Both the position numbers and the translations under genes were made by a program. This document shows, one piece after another, positions 45,239-53,883 of a stretch of DNA of 64,000 nt. Under the pieces are notes generated by a model. It saw only the letters and a program-made list of their open reading frames with translations, was not told the origin of the DNA and ran no database searches. Every line of letters starts with the position of its first letter. Position 1 is the first letter of the stretch. Source of the DNA: Nonomuraea thailandensis (GTDB taxonomy: Bacteria; Actinomycetota; Actinomycetes; Streptosporangiales; Streptosporangiaceae); the NCBI RefSeq assembly GCF_024172165.1, contig NZ_JAMZEB010000002.1, forward strand, positions 1,509,501 to 1,573,500, given 5' to 3'.

Positions 45239-46084
45239 ATGCTGCGTCTGGCAGTACCGAACAAGGGCTCGCTCAGCGAGGCCGCCCAGGCCATGCTCAA
45301 GGAGGCCGGCTACCGGTCACGCAGGGACAGCAAGGAGCTCGTCGTCGTCGACGACGCCAACGGCTGGGAGCTGTTCTTCCTGCGGCCCCGCGACATCGCG
45401 GTCTACGTCGGCGAGGGCACCCTCGACGTGGGCATCACCGGCAGGGACATGCTGATCGACTCCGGCGCGCCGGTCGAGGAGATCATGTCGCTCGGCTTCG
45501 GCGCCTCCACCTTCCGGCTGGCCGCCGCAGCCGGGACGATGGGGTCGGTGCACGACCTCAACGGCAGGCGCATCGCCACCTCCTACGCCGGCCTGCTCGA
45601 CAAGTACCTCTCCGACCAGGGCGTCGACGCCCGCGTGATCAAGCTCGACGGGGCCGTCGAGACGGCCATCAGGCTCGGCGTGGCCGACGCCGTGGCCGAC
45701 GTCGTCGAGACCGGCACCACGCTGCGCAACGTCGGCCTGGAGGTGTTCGGCGACCCGATCATGAAGTCGGAGGCCGTGCTGATCAAGCGGCACAGCGGGC
45801 CCGACACACCGGGTGTCGGCCAGCTCGTCCGCCGCTTCCAGGGCGTCGTGCAGGCCCGCGACTTCGTCATGATGGACTACGACATCCGCGCCGAGCGCAT
45901 CGAGGAGGCCATCACCCTGACGCCCGGCATGGAGGGCCCCACGGTCTCTCCGCTGCACCGCGAGGGCTGGGTCGCCGTGCGCGCCATGGTCCGGCGCAAG
46001 GGTCACCAGCAGGTGATGGATCAGCTGTGGGACATCGGCGCAAGGGCCATCCTGGTCACCGACATCTACGCCTGCCGCCTGTGA
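45239..46084 (+). CDS. hisG: ATP phosphoribosyltransferase (long form)
   Basis: 281 residues, the long HisG with a C-terminal histidine-sensing domain, so no HisZ is needed. MLRLAVPNKGSLSEAA starts the enzyme; VGITGRDML and GVADAVADVVETGTTLR are the phosphoribosyl-pyrophosphate site region. It begins histidine synthesis and is subject to feedback inhibition in the family. It follows hisE. Confidence 0.96.
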   Translation: MLRLAVPNKGSLSEAAQAMLKEAGYRSRRDSKELVVVDDANGWELFFLRPRDIAVYVGEGTLDVGITGRDMLIDSGAPVEEIMSLGFGASTFRLAAAAGTMGSVHDLNGRRIATSYAGLLDKYLSDQGVDARVIKLDGAVETAIRLGVADAVADVVETGTTLRNVGLEVFGDPIMKSEAVLIKRHSGPDTPGVGQLVRRFQGVVQARDFVMMDYDIRAERIEEAITLTPGMEGPTVSPLHREGWVAVRAMVRRKGHQQVMDQLWDIGARAILVTDIYACRL

Positions 46085-46127
46085 GATCTGCCCGCTAGGT
46101 CACGGGGCCGGCGGGCATATCGCAGCC

Positions 46128-46712
46128 GTGCGTAACGAAGCGGTCGCCTGGCGTGGTTGTGCCAGGCAGATGTGGTCCTTACTCGAACAGGGCAACCGGC
46201 GCTGGGCGGCGGGCAAGTCCGCCCACCCGCACCAGGACCCGCGACGCCGGAGGCAGGTCGCCTCCGGGCAGCAGCCCCGGGCGGTCGTGCTGTCGTGCAT
46301 CGACTCCCGGGTGCCGCCCGAGGTGGTCTTCGACGTCGGCCTCGGCGACCTGCTGGTCGTCCGCACCGCCGCCCACACCCTCGACTCCCTCGTCACGGCC
46401 GCCGTCCAGTACGGCCCGCAGGACCTGCGGGCCAGCCTCGTCGTCGTCCTGGGCCACCAGCGCTGCGGCGCGGTCACGGCGGCCGCCCGGGCGTTACGCA
46501 GGCGGGTCGTCCTGCCCGGTGAGCTGCCCGCCATCGTCGCGGCGCTCGAACCCGCCTACGCCACCTCCAACGGCCGGGTCGAGCCCATGGTCCACGCCCA
46601 CATCCGCCGGACCGTCTCGCACCTGAGAGCCGACCCCCTCCTGCACGGCAGCGCCACCGTCATCGGCGCCTACTACAGCCTGGACACGGGGCTGGTGAGC
46701 CGCGTGAGCTGA
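46128..46712 (+). CDS. Beta-class carbonic anhydrase
   Basis: 194 residues from a GTG with no clear ribosome-binding site; ATG at 46170 is an alternative. The zinc site is complete: Cys57 with the Asp59-Arg61 dyad in SCIDSR, then His109 and Cys112 in GHQRCGAV. It hydrates CO2 to bicarbonate. The C-terminus VIGAYYSLDTGLV is typical of the family. It contains a TTA leucine codon at residue 123, rare in such genomes. Confidence 0.92.
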   Translation: MRNEAVAWRGCARQMWSLLEQGNRRWAAGKSAHPHQDPRRRRQVASGQQPRAVVLSCIDSRVPPEVVFDVGLGDLLVVRTAAHTLDSLVTAAVQYGPQDLRASLVVVLGHQRCGAVTAAARALRRRVVLPGELPAIVAALEPAYATSNGRVEPMVHAHIRRTVSHLRADPLLHGSATVIGAYYSLDTGLVSRVS

Positions 46713-46731
46713 CACGTCCCGGGCACGAGAA

Positions 46732-47387
46732 TCAGTAGCGCAGCTCCGCCAGCACACCGTAGTGGTCGGAGGCGGGCTCGGGGCCGTCACCGACCACCTC
46801 GCAGCGCACCGGGTGCCCGGCGCCGCCCGCCCTCGGCCAGGCGCTCAGCACGTAGTCGAAGCGCCGGTCGGGATACAGGGCGGGCCGGGCCCACGGGTTG
46901 GCGTTGCTCCACGTGTGGCCGGGGCCGCCGTCGCCGGCGACCTCCCACGCGTCGTAGAAGACCAGCCCCGGCACCGAGGTGGCGCTGCGCCCGGTCAGCA
47001 TCCGCGGTAGGCCCCGATCATCACGCTGAGCACCTGTAACGGCCCGCGCGGCCCGTCCAGCTCGCAGAACAGCGCGCGGCCCGGCAGCACGCCGCCCTTC
47101 TCCCGCGGCGGCGGCCCGCCCGGCAGCGGCCGGTCCTCCTGCCGGACGACCGGCCAGCGGGACAGCACGGCGACCGGCGCCTGCGCCGGGCCGGCCGCGA
47201 CGTGCTCGTAGCCGAGCCGCTGGCCCGCCCACTCCTGTAACGCCACCACGTCGGGCGCCAGGCCGCGCACCACTTTCTCGATGCGCCCCGCCCGCTGGGC
47301 GTACGGGCCCTCCTCGCCCCACACGTTCCAGGTCAGCACGCGCACGCCGGTCCCGATCAGCGGCCCGTATGGCTCCTGCCAGGTCAT
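46732..47387 (-). pseudogene. Endonuclease/exonuclease/phosphatase family gene, broken by internal deletion and frameshift
   Basis: The N-terminal part (47387-46995, 130 codons) reads VRVLTWNVWGEEGPY and PDVVALQEW, then shifts out of frame at IGAYRGC and stops. The C-terminal part continues in another frame from about 47001 (MLTGRSATSVPGLVFYDAWE to FDYVLSAWP and SDHYGVLAELRY). In intact relatives roughly 50-60 residues, including the catalytic GDFNA motif, lie between these parts. The missing DNA is not a multiple of three. The remaining fragments cannot form the active site. Its ATG overlaps the upstream stop by 4 bases, so it was once the second gene of an operon. Confidence 0.8.
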
Positions 47388-48670
47388 CCCAGCCCCTCCA
47401 CCGCCTTGACCGCCTGATCCACCTGCTCGGGGCTGGTCACGATACTCGTGCCGAAGCGCAGCAGCGAGGGGTTGTACGGAGTCACGCTCGTGATCACCTT
47501 GCGCTCCCGCAGCCGCTCCACCGCCTCGAACGGCTCCATGCCGGCCACCGAGCAGCACACCAGCCCCGCCGACAGCTCGGGCGCCCGCGGCGTGGCGAGC
47601 CTGACGTGCGGGATCTCGGCCAGGCCCGCCTTCAGCCGGGTGGCCAGCTCCTGGGTGCGCGCCCGCACCCGGTCCTTGCCGATCGCCGTCATGAACGCGA
47701 ACGCCTGCGGCATCGCCCACCGGTGCTCGAACGCCTTGTACCCGCCCGGCGTGACCAGCTCCGCCGTGGTGGCGCCGGGGGATCCGCCGTTCTGCCAGGC
47801 GGCGAAGGCGGCCTGACTGAAGCTGGGCACGATCGGGGCCACCGCGTCCCAGGCGCGGCCCCACACGATGCCGGTGCCGCGCGGCCCGAACAGCCATTTG
47901 TGCGTGCCGCTGGCCAGGAAGTCGCAGCCCAGGTCCGCCACGCCGTCGGCCATCGCGCCGAACCCGTGCACCCCGTCCACGCACAGCAGCGCCCTGTCGT
48001 GCGCGGCGCGGCCCCTGTTCGCCTCGGCCAGCATGTCGGCGATCGCCCGGACCGGCACACGCACGCCGGTGCTGGAGTGCACCCAGGTGACCGCGACCAC
48101 GCGGGTGCGCGGGCCGAGGCCGTCCTTGATCGCCGAGACCATGCGGTCGGCCGAGGCGCGGGCCGGGTCGTCGTACAGCTTGACCCTGCGCACCTTCGCG
48201 CCCGTGCGTCCCGCCAGCAGCCGCAGGCCCTCGTGGGTGGCCAGGAAGTCGTGCTCGGTGGTCAGCACGTCCTGGCCGGGGCGCAGGACCAGGCCGGAGT
48301 AGAGCAGCGCCAGGCCCATCGTGGTGCTGTCGGTCAGCGCGATCGCGCCCGGCTCCGCGCCCAGGTAGCGGGCGGCGGCCTCGCGTACGGCCTGGTCGGG
48401 GGAGGCGCCGCCGGGCGGCGTGTAGTCGGGGTCGGCGTCCAGCGCGTCGCGGTGCGTCCTGATCGCCTCCCGTACCTGCGCCGGCGCGGGGGCCAGGACG
48501 AACGCGGCGAACTGCCCGTACGCCGGGTCCAGCGCGAACTGGGAGCGCACCGACGCCCAGTCGGCCGGGTCGAAGCCTCTGGGCGGCGGAGATGCGGCGG
48601 TGCACGCCGACGCCCCGACCGGCACGCCGGCGAGCAGGCCGGCGCCGAGCAGGGCACGTCTGTTCAGCAT
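47384..48670 (-). CDS. Exported class V aminotransferase-like PLP enzyme (lipoprotein)
   Basis: 428 residues. The N-terminus MLNRRALLGAGLLAGVPVGASAC carries a twin-arginine-like NRRALLG and a lipobox ending in Cys23, indicating Tat export and lipid anchoring. The rest is a complete fold type I PLP enzyme related to isopenicillin N epimerase and cysteine desulfurases: TDSTTMGLALL, DGVHGFGAMAD, and the PLP Lys in SGTHKWLFGPRGTG. The reaction is unknown. An exported PLP enzyme folds with its cofactor before export, which fits Tat. Confidence 0.85.
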   Translation of the reverse strand: MLNRRALLGAGLLAGVPVGASACTAASPPPRGFDPADWASVRSQFALDPAYGQFAAFVLAPAPAQVREAIRTHRDALDADPDYTPPGGASPDQAVREAAARYLGAEPGAIALTDSTTMGLALLYSGLVLRPGQDVLTTEHDFLATHEGLRLLAGRTGAKVRRVKLYDDPARASADRMVSAIKDGLGPRTRVVAVTWVHSSTGVRVPVRAIADMLAEANRGRAAHDRALLCVDGVHGFGAMADGVADLGCDFLASGTHKWLFGPRGTGIVWGRAWDAVAPIVPSFSQAAFAAWQNGGSPGATTAELVTPGGYKAFEHRWAMPQAFAFMTAIGKDRVRARTQELATRLKAGLAEIPHVRLATPRAPELSAGLVCCSVAGMEPFEAVERLRERKVITSVTPYNPSLLRFGTSIVTSPEQVDQAVKAVEGLG

Positions 48671-48759
48671 GCTCTGCTTCCTACCCGCCGGCGTCCGTTC
48701 GGCATGCGGATTTTCCCTGCCCGCGCCTGCTCGGAACGCGGGGTCCCGGCTCGCCGGGG

Positions 48760-49815
48760 TCAGCCTCTGAGCGCGGAGACCTGCCTGATCAGGTCGGAGA
48801 CGCGGACGATGCCCAGGCAGCGGTTCAGCTCGTCGGTGACCACCAGGTCGTCGTAGACGCGGGCCGCGTCCCTGCCCGCCGCCTGCATGGCGGCGATGGC
48901 CGGAGTGGTGCGCGGCACCGTGCGCGGCGGGTCGGCCAGCCGCTGCGCCGGCTTCTGCCCGTGCAGCGCGTGCCCGTAGCGGGCCGCGAACGACAGCAGG
49001 AACCGGCTGCGGTCCAGGCTGCCCCTGGGCCGCTGGAACTCGTCCACCAGGATCACGCTGGTGATCGTCGGCTCGTGCCCGAACGCCGCCACGGCCTCCT
49101 CCGCCTTCGCCTCCACCGGCAGCGTCACGGCCGGCAACAGCAGCTCCTGCACGCGGGGGCCGAGCATGACCGAGGCGGGGGACTCGTCGGCGACCGGCAG
49201 CGGCACCCGTACCTTGCCGTCGGGGCCCGGCGCCAGCAGCGGGCCGTGCGCCAGACGCACGCCCAGACCGCGGACCGTGGCCACCTGCGCCTCGCGCTCC
49301 ACGCCCGGCGCCATGACGTGGGCGCCGATGCCGCGGGCCAGCGTCACCACCGCCCGCGCCACCGCGATCGCCCGGTGGTCGCCCGGGATGCGCGCCACCA
49401 CTTCCGGGTCGAGGGCCAGCAGGTACGGGGAGGAGTCGGTGATCAGGTCCAGGGCCGCGCCCCCGCTGCCCACGTCGCCGAAGCCGAGCAGGTAACCGAT
49501 CGTGCGCAGGCCGTCGAGGCCCACCTTGAGCAGCGGCCTGTCCTGCTCGTGGCACGGTCCAGTGAGCAGCAGGATCGCCTCGCGCGGATGCCTGCCCGCC
49601 CTTCTCAGCGCCTCGTGCAGGGGCGCCAGGGCACCCGCGCCCGACAGCACCACCCGAATGGGCAGTTCGAGCACCATGGGCAACGGCGCGGCCCGGAGGG
49701 CGCCGTTGGGGTCCACGATGGCGGGGTGCGCGATGACGGCCCCGGTGTCGAGATCCACCATGGGACTCGTGAGCAGGGAGGACACGTACAGATGGTGCTC
49801 CTGCCACAGCGGCAT
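48760..49815 (-). CDS. Degenerate EAL-domain protein with C-terminal CBS domain
   Basis: 351 residues from the ATG at 49815; the frame is open further upstream but leaves the conserved region. The middle resembles the second half of an EAL phosphodiesterase fold: GFGDVGSGGAALDLI, YLLALDPEVVARI, HVMAPGVEREAQVATVRGLGV and a final GPLLAPG. The EAL Glu, the catalytic Lys after the DD-like segment and the Glu of AEGVE are missing or replaced, so cyclic-di-GMP hydrolysis is unlikely. The last 60 residues (YDDLVVTDELNRCLGIVRVSDLIRQVS) form one CBS-like unit. A ligand-sensing role is inference. Confidence 0.75.
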   Translation of the reverse strand: MPLWQEHHLYVSSLLTSPMVDLDTGAVIAHPAIVDPNGALRAAPLPMVLELPIRVVLSGAGALAPLHEALRRAGRHPREAILLLTGPCHEQDRPLLKVGLDGLRTIGYLLGFGDVGSGGAALDLITDSSPYLLALDPEVVARIPGDHRAIAVARAVVTLARGIGAHVMAPGVEREAQVATVRGLGVRLAHGPLLAPGPDGKVRVPLPVADESPASVMLGPRVQELLLPAVTLPVEAKAEEAVAAFGHEPTITSVILVDEFQRPRGSLDRSRFLLSFAARYGHALHGQKPAQRLADPPRTVPRTTPAIAAMQAAGRDAARVYDDLVVTDELNRCLGIVRVSDLIRQVSALRG

Positions 49816-49966
49816 CAGAAGCCCCGCGAAACAAAATTTACCGACATTTCCGCTTTGGTTCCCGCGTGCGTGGCGCCCGGCGCGAGGTGCGGGGTGCCGG
49901 GTGCGGAGCGGCCTGCGTGCCGGGGACGCGTGGGGAGTTCGGGCGGGGTCCGCTAGCCTGCGGGTC

Positions 49967-50623
49967 ATGAGCGCGCGTCCGGCGAGGGGCGGCGGGCGGT
50001 GGGTCACCGTGCCGCCGGAGCGCCTGCATCCGTGGATCGACGGGTTCGCCGAGCGTCACGGGCCCTTCTCGGCGAGCGGGGACGAGCGGGTCGTGCGGCT
50101 GCTGGCCGATGACGGGGCGGTGGCCGAGCTGCACGTGCCGTTCCCGCCCATGACACCGCCGGGGCCGCCGCACGTGACCGGACTCGTCGCGCACGCCGGT
50201 AGGGAGCGGCGGGTCGGGGTGTTCCTGGTGCGGCTCGGCGGGTACGCGGCGGGGATCTTCCACGGTGGCTCGCTGGTGGCGTCCAAGGTGGGGTCGCGGC
50301 TGGTGCAGGGGCGCACGGCGGCCGGCGGGTGGTCGCAGCAGCGCTTCGCCAGGCGGCGCAGGAACCAGGCGGCCCAGGCGTTCGACGACGCGGTGGAGAC
50401 GGCGGTGCGGGTGCTGACGCCGTACCTGGGCGAGTTGGACGGGGTCGTGCTCGGCGGCGATCGCAGGGCGATGGACGCGCTGCGGCCCGACCGGCGGCTG
50501 GCGCCGCTGCTGGCGCTGGAGACCGAGCCCTTCCTGGTGGTGCCGGACCCGCGCCTGGCGGTGCTGCGCGACACGCCCGCCCTGTTCAGGGCGGTCCGCG
50601 TGCGCATCGTCGACCCCGCCTGA
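49967..50623 (+). CDS. Vms1/Ankzf1-like peptidyl-tRNA hydrolase (actinobacterial VLRF1)
   Basis: 218 residues from ATG at 49967. VLRF1-type release-factor signatures are visible: VFLVRLGGYAAGIFHG, then GGWSQQRFARRRRNQ near 120-134, whose Gln is the catalytic residue region in Vms1, and DGVVLGGDRRAMDAL. This group frees nascent chains from stalled 60S/50S subunits. It is divergent from the EAL-CBS gene. A short 10-bp tandem repeat follows its stop. Confidence 0.85.
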   Translation: MSARPARGGGRWVTVPPERLHPWIDGFAERHGPFSASGDERVVRLLADDGAVAELHVPFPPMTPPGPPHVTGLVAHAGRERRVGVFLVRLGGYAAGIFHGGSLVASKVGSRLVQGRTAAGGWSQQRFARRRRNQAAQAFDDAVETAVRVLTPYLGELDGVVLGGDRRAMDALRPDRRLAPLLALETEPFLVVPDPRLAVLRDTPALFRAVRVRIVDPA

Positions 50624-50631
50624 GACCATCT

Positions 50632-50661
50632 CCCGGAACCGCCCGGAACCGCCCGGAACCG
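50632..50661. repeat. Three exact copies of a 10-bp tandem repeat
   Basis: CCCGGAACCG is repeated three times directly after the VLRF1 stop, followed by diverged CCCCAACCG copies. It sits between convergent genes and encodes nothing. Confidence 0.8.
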
Positions 50662-50776
50662 CCCCAACCGCCCCGGGCGCTCACGCGGAACCGGCCGAAG
50701 ACGTTCGGGCGGGACCGGTCCCGGGCTCGCTGGGCGGAATGTCCTGGAGCGCTCACCCGTCACCCCGTCCGGGTGT

Positions 50777-51595
50777 TCAGGCGAACGCGTCCTTGTGGTC
50801 GGCCAGGAAGTCCTGCCAGGAGCGGGGCGCGTGGCCGGTGAGCTCGGCCACCACCGTCGTGGCCGGCTCCCAGCTCCCGTTACCGGTCTCGGCCTGGAGC
50901 TCGGCCAGCTCGCCCGCGAACGGCTGCGGAACGCCCTGGCGCTCCAGGTGGCCGGTCATCTCGGCGACGGACAGGTTCACGTACCGGACCTCCCGGCCCA
51001 GCGCCGTGCCGATCTCCGCGGCGATCTCCTCGTGCGACAGGGACGGCGGGCCCGTCAGCAGGTACTCCCGGTCGGGGCCCACAGGGCCGGTCAGCAGGGC
51101 GGCGGCCACGTCGGCGATGTCGCGGGTGTCGATGTAGTTCACCCCCGCGGAGCCGTACGAGCCGTACATGGTGCCGTCGCGGACGTCGCGCGGCAGGGTC
51201 TGCATGAAGCCGCTGGGCTGGAGGATCGCGTACGGCACGCCCGACTTCCTGAGGTGGGCGTCGACCTGGCCGTGCAGGCCCATGCCGAGCCTGGCGCCGA
51301 CGGCGGCGTCGCGTACCGACACCGCGACGATCTGCGCGACCCCCGCCGCGGAGGCCAGGTCGATGACGGCGCGGTGGGCGTCCACGAAGCCGGGCCAGAT
51401 CCCGCTGTTGAGGAACAGGCGGTCGCCGGGGGAGAGCAGCCCGCCGATCGTCTCCGGCTCGTCGAAGTCGGCCGTCGCGTACGGGCTGCCGAGGTCGTCG
51501 GCGGGGCGGCGGACGACGGCGAGCCGGTCGTGGCCGTGCAGCCGCCGGACGAGAGCCCGGCCGATGTTGCCGGTGGCACCGGTGATCACGATCAT
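50777..51595 (-). CDS. NmrA-like NAD(P)H-binding reductase (atypical SDR)
   Basis: 272 residues, ATG at 51595 with AGGAGG five bases upstream. MIVITGATGNIGRALVRRL is the Rossmann NADP motif GATGNIG. The fold is the NmrA/quinone-oxidoreductase-2 type of atypical SDR, seen also in IDTRDIADVAAALL and YLLTGPPSLSHEEIAAEIG. It is divergent from a TetR regulator with 60 bases between starts, so it is probably that regulator's target. Confidence 0.9.
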   Translation of the reverse strand: MIVITGATGNIGRALVRRLHGHDRLAVVRRPADDLGSPYATADFDEPETIGGLLSPGDRLFLNSGIWPGFVDAHRAVIDLASAAGVAQIVAVSVRDAAVGARLGMGLHGQVDAHLRKSGVPYAILQPSGFMQTLPRDVRDGTMYGSYGSAGVNYIDTRDIADVAAALLTGPVGPDREYLLTGPPSLSHEEIAAEIGTALGREVRYVNLSVAEMTGHLERQGVPQPFAGELAELQAETGNGSWEPATTVVAELTGHAPRSWQDFLADHKDAFA

Positions 51596-51607
51596 GGGGA
51601 CCTCCTG

Positions 51608-51657
51608 CTAAGCGGAATCTCGGGTTCCGGTTGCTCGGACGGTACACTAAGCGGAAT
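51608..51657. promoter_or_regulatory. Pair of identical 11-bp sites in the reductase/TetR intergenic region
   Basis: CTAAGCGGAAT occurs at 51608-51618 and again at 51647-51657, the second overlapping the TetR start. The copies are 39 bases apart start to start. The first also contains CGGAA, which is repeated in inverted form (TTCCG) at 51625-51629. Such spacing and location suit TetR binding to control both genes. Confidence 0.5.
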
Positions 51658-52261
51658 GCAGTCGTCCACTTGGAGGTCGTACGTGCGCGCGGATGCCAGG
51701 CGGAACCTGGGCAAGATCGTCGAGGCGGCCGCGGAGGTCGTCGCCGAGCGCGGCGTCAACGCCCCCATGGAGGCCATCGCCAAGCGTGCCGGCGTCGGCA
51801 TCGGCACGCTCTACCGCCGCTTCCCCGACCGCGCCGCGCTCATCGCGGCGGTCGGCGATCACTACATCCACACGATGGCGGAGGCGCTGGACGCCGCGGC
51901 CGGCAGCTCCGCCGACGCCTGGAGCGCCATCTGGGACTTCGTCTGCTGGGTCGCCGAGCCGGGCCGCGCCGCGCTCTCCACCGCACTGGCGGTGCTGCCG
52001 GAGGAGGCGATCGTCGACCGGGCCGAGTTCGCGCGGGTGCGGGCGGGCTGGGTGGAGCGGTTCGCCGGCCTCGTACGGCAGGCGCAGGCCGAGGGCTCGA
52101 TGCGGCCCGACGTCGGCGTGGAGGACCTCATCCACCTGCTGAACGTCTTCACCTGTCACCCCGAGCAGCTCCCCGCGCCGGTGGCCGCCGATCCGGGGCG
52201 GTACCTGCGCCTGATGCTCGACGGCATGAAGTCTGGCGCCGCCACGCCTTCCGGAGCGTGA
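51656..52261 (+). CDS. TetR-family transcriptional regulator
   Basis: 201 residues from ATG at 51656. The N-terminal helix-turn-helix spans about residues 12-58 (ILEAA-like KIVEAAAEVVAERG, MEAIAKRAGVGIGTLYRRFPDR). The rest is a helical ligand-binding domain typical of TetR regulators with SBD/AefR-like C-terminus. It is divergent from the reductase at 50777-51595, which is the likely target. Confidence 0.92.
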   Translation: MQSSTWRSYVRADARRNLGKIVEAAAEVVAERGVNAPMEAIAKRAGVGIGTLYRRFPDRAALIAAVGDHYIHTMAEALDAAAGSSADAWSAIWDFVCWVAEPGRAALSTALAVLPEEAIVDRAEFARVRAGWVERFAGLVRQAQAEGSMRPDVGVEDLIHLLNVFTCHPEQLPAPVAADPGRYLRLMLDGMKSGAATPSGA

Positions 52262-52274
52262 CCACCCCGAGTCT

Positions 52275-52288
52275 TTGAGACGATTCAA
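52275..52288. promoter_or_regulatory. LacI-type operator-like palindrome ahead of the rhamnogalacturonan regulator
   Basis: TTGAGACGATTCAA, nearly identical to TTGAGTCGATTCAA at 54543-54556 ahead of the transport operon (one base differs). TTCAA at 52284-52288 also pairs with TTGAA at 52296-52300. A -10-like TATGAT follows at 52307-52312, 17 bases from TTCAAA at 52284-52289, so the site overlaps a likely promoter of the LacI gene at 52423. Confidence 0.65.
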
Positions 52289-52422
52289 AAGAATCTTGAA
52301 TGCCGCTATGATGAGCCGAAGTTCACGGTGAACCGCGGTCGGCGGTTCTCCGTACGCGACGGATCCTGCGCTCTTACCAGTCTGGATACCGTTCTTTCAG
52401 CAGCACGGCCTCGTGAGGATCG

Positions 52423-53442
52423 ATGGCGACCAGGAACATCAAGGAGGTCGCGCAGCTGGCGCGCGTCTCAGTGGGAACGGTGAGCAATGTACTCAACCGC
52501 CCGGAGATCGTGTCCCCCGCCACACGCGAACGCGTCTTCGAAGCGATCAAGAAACTTGGCTTCGTCCGCAATGAGGTGGCCCGCCACCTGCGGGTGGGCC
52601 GCAGCAGGACGGTCGGGCTCGTCGTGCTCGACGTGTCCAACCCGTTCTTCGTGGACGTGGCCCAGGGCGCGGAAGCCGTGGCCGACGACCACGACTCGAT
52701 GGTGGTGCTCTGCAACAGCGCCGGCGACACGGGCCGCGAGCGCCGCCACCTCGACCAGCTCGAACAGCAGCGGGTGATGGGCATACTGATCACCCCTGTC
52801 GAGACGGAGAGCCCCTGGGTGGAGGAGCTCATCGCCCGCGGCACCCCCGTCGTGCTGGTCGACAGCCCGGCGACCGGGCTGCAGTGCTCGGTCGCCGTCG
52901 ACGACCGGCTGGGCGGGCAGATCGCCGGCGCCCACCTCATCGAACGCGGGCACCGGCGGATCATGTTCGTCGGCGGGCCGATGTCCATCAAACAGGTGGC
53001 CGACCGGCACGCGGGCGTGACCAGCGCCGTCGCCGCCGCCGACGGCGCCGTCGAGCTGCTCACCTCCAGCGCGCACACGCTCACGGTGGCCGAAGGGCGG
53101 GCCATCGGCGAACGGGTGGCGGCGCTGCCTCCCGACGAACGGCCCACCGCCGCCTTCTGCGCCAACGACATGATGGCGCTGGGGTTCTTACAGGCCATGG
53201 CGTCGCACGGGCTTCGCGTGCCCGAGGATCTGGCGATCATCGGGTACGACGACATCGACTTCGCGGCTGCGGCGGCCGTGCCTCTGTCGTCGATCCGGCA
53301 GCCCCGGGAGTTGCTGGGGCGGACCGCGATCGATCTGTTGCTGGAGGAGGTGGCCGATCCTGAGCAGCATCGGCATCGGCAGGTCATCTTCCAGCCTGAC
53401 CTGGTGATCCGGGAGTCCAGCGCGTTGCGGCGCGACGCCTGA
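52423..53442 (+). CDS. LacI-family regulator of the rhamnogalacturonan cluster
   Basis: 339 residues. The N-terminal helix-turn-helix (NIKEVAQLARVSVGTVSNVLN) and hinge (VSPATRERVFEAIKKLGFVRNEVARHLR) are textbook LacI; the periplasmic-binding-protein-like effector domain follows from about residue 60 (VGLVVLDVSNPFF). It heads the pectin cluster and probably represses it until a rhamnogalacturonan oligosaccharide or breakdown product binds. A TTA leucine codon at residue 256 (53188-53190) could tie its translation to the bldA tRNA. Confidence 0.93.
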   Translation: MATRNIKEVAQLARVSVGTVSNVLNRPEIVSPATRERVFEAIKKLGFVRNEVARHLRVGRSRTVGLVVLDVSNPFFVDVAQGAEAVADDHDSMVVLCNSAGDTGRERRHLDQLEQQRVMGILITPVETESPWVEELIARGTPVVLVDSPATGLQCSVAVDDRLGGQIAGAHLIERGHRRIMFVGGPMSIKQVADRHAGVTSAVAAADGAVELLTSSAHTLTVAEGRAIGERVAALPPDERPTAAFCANDMMALGFLQAMASHGLRVPEDLAIIGYDDIDFAAAAAVPLSSIRQPRELLGRTAIDLLLEEVADPEQHRHRQVIFQPDLVIRESSALRRDA

Positions 53443-53883
53443 CATCCGGGTTCTCGCTCTGCGGGGCTGCTCCTGGTGGTGGTCTGCCAGGGTGCGGGTG
53501 TTGCGCGCCGGCCGCCGTACGAGTGCGCCGGGCCCCGCCGTACACCTGCTCGCCGCCGCGGCGCGCCAGGGGCGAAGCCGCAGGCCGGAGCTCGCACCCG
53601 CGTCGCCCGCCTGCGCGTCGTCGGCCCGCGCGTCGCCCGCCTGCGGCGGCCGCGTGCGTGCGCGTGCCTGCGGTTCGCCCGCCTGGACGTGCTCGATCCG
53701 CGCGCGGGCGTGCGCGTGTTGCTCGCGCTCGCCTCGTTCGCGTCCGCGTTCCTTGCGCTGCACCCGTTCGCAGCGCTCACCTGCGGCTTCGCGCGCCGGC
53801 GTGGGACGCCGCCCGTGGCGCCCCCGAGGCCCGCGCGCGGTCGTTCAGCCGTCCGCCAGCCGGAGAACACAAGGAGCACTCCC
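53443..53883 (+). other. 441-bp spacer with direct repeats, no supported gene
   Basis: The region between the LacI gene and the YesU-like gene is extremely GC-rich with many short CG-rich repeats; CGCGTCGCCCGCCTGCG occurs exactly at 53599-53615 and 53629-53645. The YesU frame is open through it from 53476, encoding an Arg-rich sequence with no recognisable features except a hydrophobic run near 53716-53790. I see no convincing start or promoter and treat it as non-coding, probably decayed or slipped DNA. Confidence 0.5.

Noticed and set aside
53476..53883. N-terminal extension of the YesU-like protein
   Set aside because: The ATG at 53884 has a good ribosome-binding site and begins where DUF1961 proteins begin; the extension is low-complexity and Arg-rich.
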